From positions 1-64,000 of the forward strand of contig JAGWTH010000002.1 of the NCBI GenBank assembly GCA_028868995.1: a DNA stretch of 64,000 bases, written 5' to 3'. Each line of letters begins with the position of its first letter. The first letter of the stretch is position 1. Made by a program: the position numbers and the translations under genes. Below the pieces are notes generated by a model. That model was not told the origin of the DNA, made no database searches, and saw only the letters and a list, made by a program, of their open reading frames with translations. The DNA comes from Burkholderiales bacterium. Lineage in GTDB: Bacteria; Pseudomonadota; Gammaproteobacteria; Burkholderiales; Burkholderiaceae_C. Shown one piece after another: positions 59,700-64,000 of this stretch.

Positions 59700-61616
59700 A
59701 TGCAATTCCACCTCGACGGCTTCCAGCCCGGCGACCCCCACATCTCGCAGGCCTCCCCGCTGGCGCTCCCGCACACCGACGCGGTGCCGGAGCAGGTGGA
59801 CGTGCTGATCGTCGGCTGCGGCCCCGCCGGGCTGACGCTGGCGGCGCAGCTGGCGGCCTTCCCCGACATCCGCACCTGCATCGTCGAGCAGAAGGACGGC
59901 CCCCTGCAGCTGGGGCAGGCCGACGGCATCGCCTGCCGCACCATGGAGATGTTCGAGGCCTTCAACTTCGCCGAGCGGGTGCTCAAGGAGGCCTGCTGGA
60001 TCAACGAGGTCACCTTCTGGAAGCCCGACGAGAAGGACCCCGCGAAGATCGTCCGCCACGGCCGCGTGCAGGACACCGAGGACGGCCTGTCGGAGTTCCC
60101 GCACGTGGTGCTGAACCAGGCGCGGGTGCACGACTTCTACCTGGAGACGATGCGCGATTCGCCCAGCCGCCTCCAGCCGCACTACTCGCGGCGCCTGCTG
60201 GACCTGAAGGTGGACCGTTCCGGCGCCGACTACCCGGTGACCGTGCGCCTCGAGCGCACCGACCCGAAGCACGAAGGCCGGGTGGAAACGCTGAAGGCCC
60301 GCTACGTCGTCGGCTGCGACGGCGCGCGCAGCGCCGTGCGCGGTGCCATCGGCCGCAAGCTGGTGGGTGACGCCGCCAACCAGGCCTGGGGCGTGATGGA
60401 CGTGCTGGCGGTGACCGACTTCCCCGACATCCGCCACAAGGTGGCCATCCAGTCGTCCAACGGCGGCAACCTGCTGATCATCCCGCGCGAGGGCGGCTAC
60501 CTGGTGCGCCTGTACGTGGAGATGGACAAGCTGGGCGAGGACGAGCGGGTGGCGCAGCGGCAGATCTCGCTGGACAAGCTGATCGCCGCGGCGCAGCGCA
60601 TCTTCCATCCCTACACGCTGGAGGTGAAGGAGGTGCCCTGGTGGTCCGTCTACGAGATCGGCCACCGCATCTGCGACAAGTACGACGAGGTGCCGGCGGA
60701 GGACAACGACCAGCTCCTGCCGCACGTGTTCATCGCCGGCGACGCCTGCCACACCCACAGCCCCAAGGCGGGCCAGGGCATGAACTTCTCCATGCAGGAC
60801 ACCTTCAACCTGGGCTGGAAGCTGGCCGCGGTGCTGCGCAAGCAGTGCCCGCCGTCGCTGCTGCGCACCTACTCGCAGGAGCGCCAGGTCGTGGGCCACC
60901 AGCTGATCACGTTCGACCGCGAATGGGCCCACATGATCAGCGACAAGCCGGCCGAGGGCGGCACCGGCGGCGTGGACCCCAAGGTGTTCCAGCAGTACTT
61001 CGAGCGGCACCTGCGCTTCACCGCAGGCATGGGAACGAAGTACCAGCCCTCGGTGATCTGCGGCGATGCCACGCACCAGGCGCTGGCCACCGGCTTCGAG
61101 GTCGGCACGCGCTTCCATTCGGCGCCGGTGGTGCGCGTCACCGACGCCAAGGTGGTGCACCTGGGCCACGCCGGCAAGGCCGACGGCCGCTGGCGCCTGT
61201 ATGCCTTCGCCGGCGCCAACGACCACGTCGACGGGCACACGGGCGTGCGGGCGCTGTGCAAGTTCCTGGAGGAGTCGCCCCAGTCCCCGGTGCGCCGCTT
61301 CACGCGCGCGGGCCAGGACCCGGACGCGGTGTTCGACCTGCGCGCCATTTTCCAGCCCAGCCACCGGGACCTGGCCATCGAGACCCTGCCGGCCCTGCTG
61401 CTGCCGCGCAAGGGCCGCTACGGCCTGCGCGACTACGAGAAGGTGTTCTGCCCGGACCTCAAGAACGGACCGGACATCTTCGACCTGCGCGGCGTCGACC
61501 GCAAGCAGGGGGCGCTGGTCGTCGTGCGGCCGGACCAGTACATCGCGCAGGTGATGCCGCTGTCGGCCCACAAGGAGCTGGCGGAGTTCTTCGCCGGCTT
61601 CATGCTGCCGGCCTGA
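59700..61616 (+). CDS. mobA: 3-hydroxybenzoate 4-monooxygenase (MobA-like)
   Basis: FAD-dependent aromatic hydroxylase converting 3-hydroxybenzoate to protocatechuate. The 638-residue protein starts MQFHLDGFQPGDPHISQASPLA and has the Rossmann motif VLIVGCGPAGLTLAAQLAAF, the CDGARSAVR motif and FIAGDACHTHSPKAGQGMNFSMQD for FAD ribose binding, plus the C-terminal thioredoxin-like domain of the phenol hydroxylase family. N-terminus and length fit MobA of Comamonas testosteroni as I remember it. The ATG at 59700 follows CCGGAGAC; an in-frame ATG at 59637 would overlap the operator. Related phenol 2-monooxygenases are the alternative. Confidence 0.87.
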   Translation: MQFHLDGFQPGDPHISQASPLALPHTDAVPEQVDVLIVGCGPAGLTLAAQLAAFPDIRTCIVEQKDGPLQLGQADGIACRTMEMFEAFNFAERVLKEACWINEVTFWKPDEKDPAKIVRHGRVQDTEDGLSEFPHVVLNQARVHDFYLETMRDSPSRLQPHYSRRLLDLKVDRSGADYPVTVRLERTDPKHEGRVETLKARYVVGCDGARSAVRGAIGRKLVGDAANQAWGVMDVLAVTDFPDIRHKVAIQSSNGGNLLIIPREGGYLVRLYVEMDKLGEDERVAQRQISLDKLIAAAQRIFHPYTLEVKEVPWWSVYEIGHRICDKYDEVPAEDNDQLLPHVFIAGDACHTHSPKAGQGMNFSMQDTFNLGWKLAAVLRKQCPPSLLRTYSQERQVVGHQLITFDREWAHMISDKPAEGGTGGVDPKVFQQYFERHLRFTAGMGTKYQPSVICGDATHQALATGFEVGTRFHSAPVVRVTDAKVVHLGHAGKADGRWRLYAFAGANDHVDGHTGVRALCKFLEESPQSPVRRFTRAGQDPDAVFDLRAIFQPSHRDLAIETLPALLLPRKGRYGLRDYEKVFCPDLKNGPDIFDLRGVDRKQGALVVVRPDQYIAQVMPLSAHKELAEFFAGFMLPA

Positions 61617-61629
61617 GGCGCCGGCAGGG

Positions 61630-62214
61630 TCACTGCTCCGTGACGGTGAGGGATTCCAGCACCTGGCGGCACACCGGCTCGATCGCGCCGAGCTTCGTCC
61701 GGTCCTGGCCGGTGGCCCCGCAGCTCACCACCAGCCGGGTGTCCTTCAGGCAGACCACGAGGCTGCGCACCAGCAGGTGGTCGGGCGGCGCATCGCGCTC
61801 GTAGTGGATCTCGAAAGCGGGCCGGCCTTCGTGCTGGCGCGCGAACACGTCGGTGACCTGCACGCCCGGCTGCTCGCCGGCGCGCTGCAGCATGGTGCGC
61901 GCGTGCTCCGGCTTGCAGACGGCCGCGAGGTCGTCGCGGCGCTGGCCGCGGCCGACCTGGAGGATGCCCGTGACCCCGCCCTCGGGCCCCCGCAGTTCGG
62001 CCAGGGCCATGGGGTCGTCGGTGTCGACCCGCTTCCAGGCGGCCGGATGGCGTACCCGCACGACGACGCCGGCCGAGCCGGGCAGGCCCCGGCTGCTGAA
62101 TTCCTTCCAGTCCTGCGCCTGGGCGCCGGCCGGTGAAGCCCAGGCGAGCGCCAGCGCCGCCGCCAGAACGCGGAGCATCGCCTTGCGCGGGGGGGCGTCG
62201 GCCAGGGTCGGCAT
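61630..62214 (-). CDS. Secreted protein of unknown function
   Basis: A 194-residue protein with an export signal (MLRVLAAALALAWASPAGAQA) and a mixed alpha/beta body: VRHPAAWKRVDTDDPMALAELRGPEGGVTGILQVGRG. Three cysteines (VCKPEHA, VVCLKD, VCRQVL, and one in VSCGATG) could form disulfides. I do not recognise the family. The ATG at 62214 is used; an in-frame ATG at 62178 gives a more typical signal peptide and may be the true start. It is convergent with mobA, 13 bases apart, and divergent from the aminotransferase. Confidence 0.65.
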   Translation of the reverse strand: MPTLADAPPRKAMLRVLAAALALAWASPAGAQAQDWKEFSSRGLPGSAGVVVRVRHPAAWKRVDTDDPMALAELRGPEGGVTGILQVGRGQRRDDLAAVCKPEHARTMLQRAGEQPGVQVTDVFARQHEGRPAFEIHYERDAPPDHLLVRSLVVCLKDTRLVVSCGATGQDRTKLGAIEPVCRQVLESLTVTEQ

Positions 62215-62270
62215 GGGTCGGGCCGATCATATAGTCGATACTTTCGCCCGCCCCCGACCCGGAGATTCGA

Positions 62271-63446
62271 ATGCACCAGGCCCAAAGGATGGAGCGCGTC
62301 GACGCGCCCATCATCCCCACCATCGCCGCCCTGACGCGGGCGACGCCCGGCACCATCTCGCTGGGCCAGGGCGTGGTGAGCTACGGGCCGCCCGTGGAGG
62401 CGGTGGCGCGGCTGCCGGCCCTGCTGGCCGACGGCCAGCTGCACAAGTACCAGCCGGTCGCCGGCTACGCGCCGCTGCTGGAGGCCATCCGTGCCAAGCT
62501 CGCCGCCGAGAACGGCCTGCGCACGGAGGGCGTGTCGCAGGTCATGGTGACGGCCGGCAGCAACATGGCCTTCCTGAACAGCGTGCTGGCCGTGTCCGAC
62601 CCGGGCGACGAGTTCATCCTGCCGCTGCCCTTCTACTTCAACCAGGAGATGGCGGTGCGCATGTGCGGCTGCGTGCCGGTGCCGGTGCCCACCCGCGCCG
62701 ACTGGTCGCTGGACGTCGACGCGCTGGCCGCCGCCATCACCCCGCGCACGCGCGCCATCGTGACGGTGTCGCCCAACAACCCCACGGGCGCCGTCTACGC
62801 CGAGGCCGACCTGCGGGCGGTGAACGCCCTGTGCGCGCGCGCCGGCATCTACCACTTCAGCGACGAGGCCTACGAGTACTTCACCTTCGAAGGCGTCCGG
62901 CATTTCTCCCCCGGCTCCCTCCCCGGGGCGCACGAGTACACGCTTTCGTTCTATTCCATGTCCAAGAACTACGGCATGGCCAGCTGGCGCGTGGGCTACG
63001 TCGTGTTCCCGGCGCACCTGGCCGCGGCGATGGACAAGGTGCAGGACACCAACCTGATCTGCGCGCCCGTGCCTTCGCAGCTGCTGGCGCTGGAGGCGCT
63101 GCGCCTGGGCAAGGCCTGGGTGCGGCCGAAGGTGGAGGAGCTCGCCCGCGTGCGGTCGGCCGTGCACGCCTCCCTGGCCGATCTCGGCGACCTCGTGCGC
63201 TTCCCGCGCACCCAGGGCGCCTTCTACGTCCTGATGCGCCTGCCCGGCGTGGACGATGCGCTGGCCTTCAACCGCGCGATGATCGAGAAATACAAGGTCG
63301 CCACCATTCCCGGCTTCGCCTTCGGCCTGACCGACACGCGCCGCGACAACTACCAGCGGCTGTCCTTCGGCGCGCTCGATGCGGCCACGGTGGCCGAGGG
63401 CGTGCAGCGCTACGTGGCGGCGGTGAAGGACTGGTACGCGGCCTGA
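62271..63446 (+). CDS. Class I/II PLP-dependent aminotransferase
   Basis: A 391-residue enzyme of fold type I: TISLGQGVVSYGPP, KYQPVAGYAPLLEAI, VTAGSNMAFLNSVLAVSDPGDEFILPLPFYFN, NNPTG (N170), DEAYEYFTF (D198 and Y201) and the cofactor lysine K232 in FYSMSKNYGMASWRVGY. The substrate cannot be told; aspartate/aromatic or kynurenine-type aminotransferases share this pattern. CCGGAGATT precedes the ATG. Confidence 0.88.
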   Translation: MHQAQRMERVDAPIIPTIAALTRATPGTISLGQGVVSYGPPVEAVARLPALLADGQLHKYQPVAGYAPLLEAIRAKLAAENGLRTEGVSQVMVTAGSNMAFLNSVLAVSDPGDEFILPLPFYFNQEMAVRMCGCVPVPVPTRADWSLDVDALAAAITPRTRAIVTVSPNNPTGAVYAEADLRAVNALCARAGIYHFSDEAYEYFTFEGVRHFSPGSLPGAHEYTLSFYSMSKNYGMASWRVGYVVFPAHLAAAMDKVQDTNLICAPVPSQLLALEALRLGKAWVRPKVEELARVRSAVHASLADLGDLVRFPRTQGAFYVLMRLPGVDDALAFNRAMIEKYKVATIPGFAFGLTDTRRDNYQRLSFGALDAATVAEGVQRYVAAVKDWYAA

Positions 63447-63459
63447 GCCGTTCCGTCCC

Positions 63460-64000
63460 TCATCCCGCGCTCGCCTGCGGCAGCCGCTGCAGCCCGTTCA
63501 TGCTCGACGCCAGGATGATCCCCGCCTGCAGCACGAAGCCCGCCAGCGCCAGCCACAGGCACGCGGGCTCGCCCCACAGGCCGCCCACGAGCGCGCCGAT
63601 GCCGGCGCCCACCGGCCGCGCGCCGGCATTCACCGTGAGGAACACCGAGCCCACGCGCCCGAGCATCGCGCCGGGCGTGATCGCCTGGCGCAGCGTGGTG
63701 GTGGTGATGGTCCAGACGATGGGGCCGGCGCCGAACAGGAAGAAGGACAGGCCCGCGAGGAGGCCGCTCGGCGCCGCCAGCGTCGCCACCATGGCGCCGA
63801 TCGCGAGCACCGACACGGCGGGCCCCAGCTGGATCGCCCGGCCGAACGCCATCGCGCCGATCACGCGCGGCGCGAGCAGGGCACCGCTCACCATGCCCGC
63901 GCCATAGCAGCCCATGGTGAGGCCGACCGCCTGGGGCGACAGCCCGAGCACGCGCACGGCATAGGGCACGTAGGCGGCCTGCAGCACGAACCAGGCGATG
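63460..64000 (-). CDS. MFS transporter (5' part beyond window)
   Basis: The frame is open to the last base of the window; the 3' 180 codons are seen. Hydrophobic segments follow major facilitator layout: GLSPQAVGLTMGCYGAGMVSGALLAPRVIG, a loop, LGPAVSVLAIGAMVATLA, FFLFGAGPIVWTITTTTLRQAITPGAMLGRVGSVFLTVNAGARPVGAGIG and a last helix pair. The R-QAITP...GRVGS motif is typical of the MFS_3/enterobactin-exporter-like group. It is probably the C-terminal half of an efflux-type transporter. Confidence 0.8.
   Translation of the reverse strand, partial: IAWFVLQAAYVPYAVRVLGLSPQAVGLTMGCYGAGMVSGALLAPRVIGAMAFGRAIQLGPAVSVLAIGAMVATLAAPSGLLAGLSFFLFGAGPIVWTITTTTLRQAITPGAMLGRVGSVFLTVNAGARPVGAGIGALVGGLWGEPACLWLALAGFVLQAGIILASSMNGLQRLPQASAG

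Overview
The window looks like a chromosome segment of a high-GC betaproteobacterium of the order Burkholderiales, probably Comamonadaceae-like (the gene content recalls Ramlibacter, Variovorax or Hydrogenophaga relatives). The reasons are very high GC, a Urt urea transporter, a red-type (form IC-like) RuBisCO operon, a soxCD/soxYZAXB cluster of betaproteobacterial layout, Bug-type solute receptors and a MobA-type 3-hydroxybenzoate hydroxylase. The genus is an inference. No tRNA, rRNA, CRISPR array or intact insertion sequence was seen, and no stretch longer than about 220 bases lacks a gene.

Layout. 1-2.1 kb: an SH3-like secreted protein cut by the left edge, a DUF3667 membrane protein and an orphan HEPN-like protein. 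2.2-7.3 kb: the urea ABC transporter urtABCDE, with urtA missing its 5' half. 7.4-11.4 kb (minus): a NitT/TauT-type ABC transporter with ureD in one operon, without urease structural genes. 11.5-14.8 kb: malic enzyme and a divergent response regulator. 14.9-19.7 kb: a sulfur-handling block (two YeeE/YedE transporters, a periplasmic DsrE, an ArsR regulator, a metallo-beta-lactamase-fold protein, a thioredoxin-like protein). 19.7-30.2 kb: divergent cbbR and the Calvin operon cbbLSXYFPTZA. 30.3-38.8 kb: a sulfur oxidation operon (cytochrome c, ArsR, soxC, soxD, soxY, soxZ, soxA, soxX, soxB) and a third YeeE/YedE. 38.8-48.4 kb: a ClC channel, a HAD-like protein lacking its nucleophile, a hybrid sensor kinase, a LysR regulator and three solute receptors. 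48.5-54.3 kb: a FisR-like sigma-54 activator, a persulfide dioxygenase-like protein and a cytochrome bd operon cydP-A-B-X-ybgE. 54.4-64 kb: a KTSC protein, a large lipoprotein, a two-component pair, mobA, a small secreted protein, an aminotransferase and an MFS transporter cut by the right edge.

How it fits together. The central 15-39 kb reads as a lithoautotrophy island: YeeE/YedE and DsrE proteins handle reduced sulfur, Sox enzymes including SoxCD oxidise thiosulfate or sulfite and deliver electrons to cytochromes c, and the cbb operon fixes CO2. Two ArsR proteins with cysteine pairs like those of persulfide sensors, and a FisR-like activator with three PAS cysteines, suggest transcription is tuned to sulfane sulfur. 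The most interesting inference is that FisR may control both the persulfide dioxygenase and the sulfide-tolerant cytochrome bd oxidase: the same CTGCCA/TGGCAG palindromes, each with a -24/-12-like element, lie upstream of both units.
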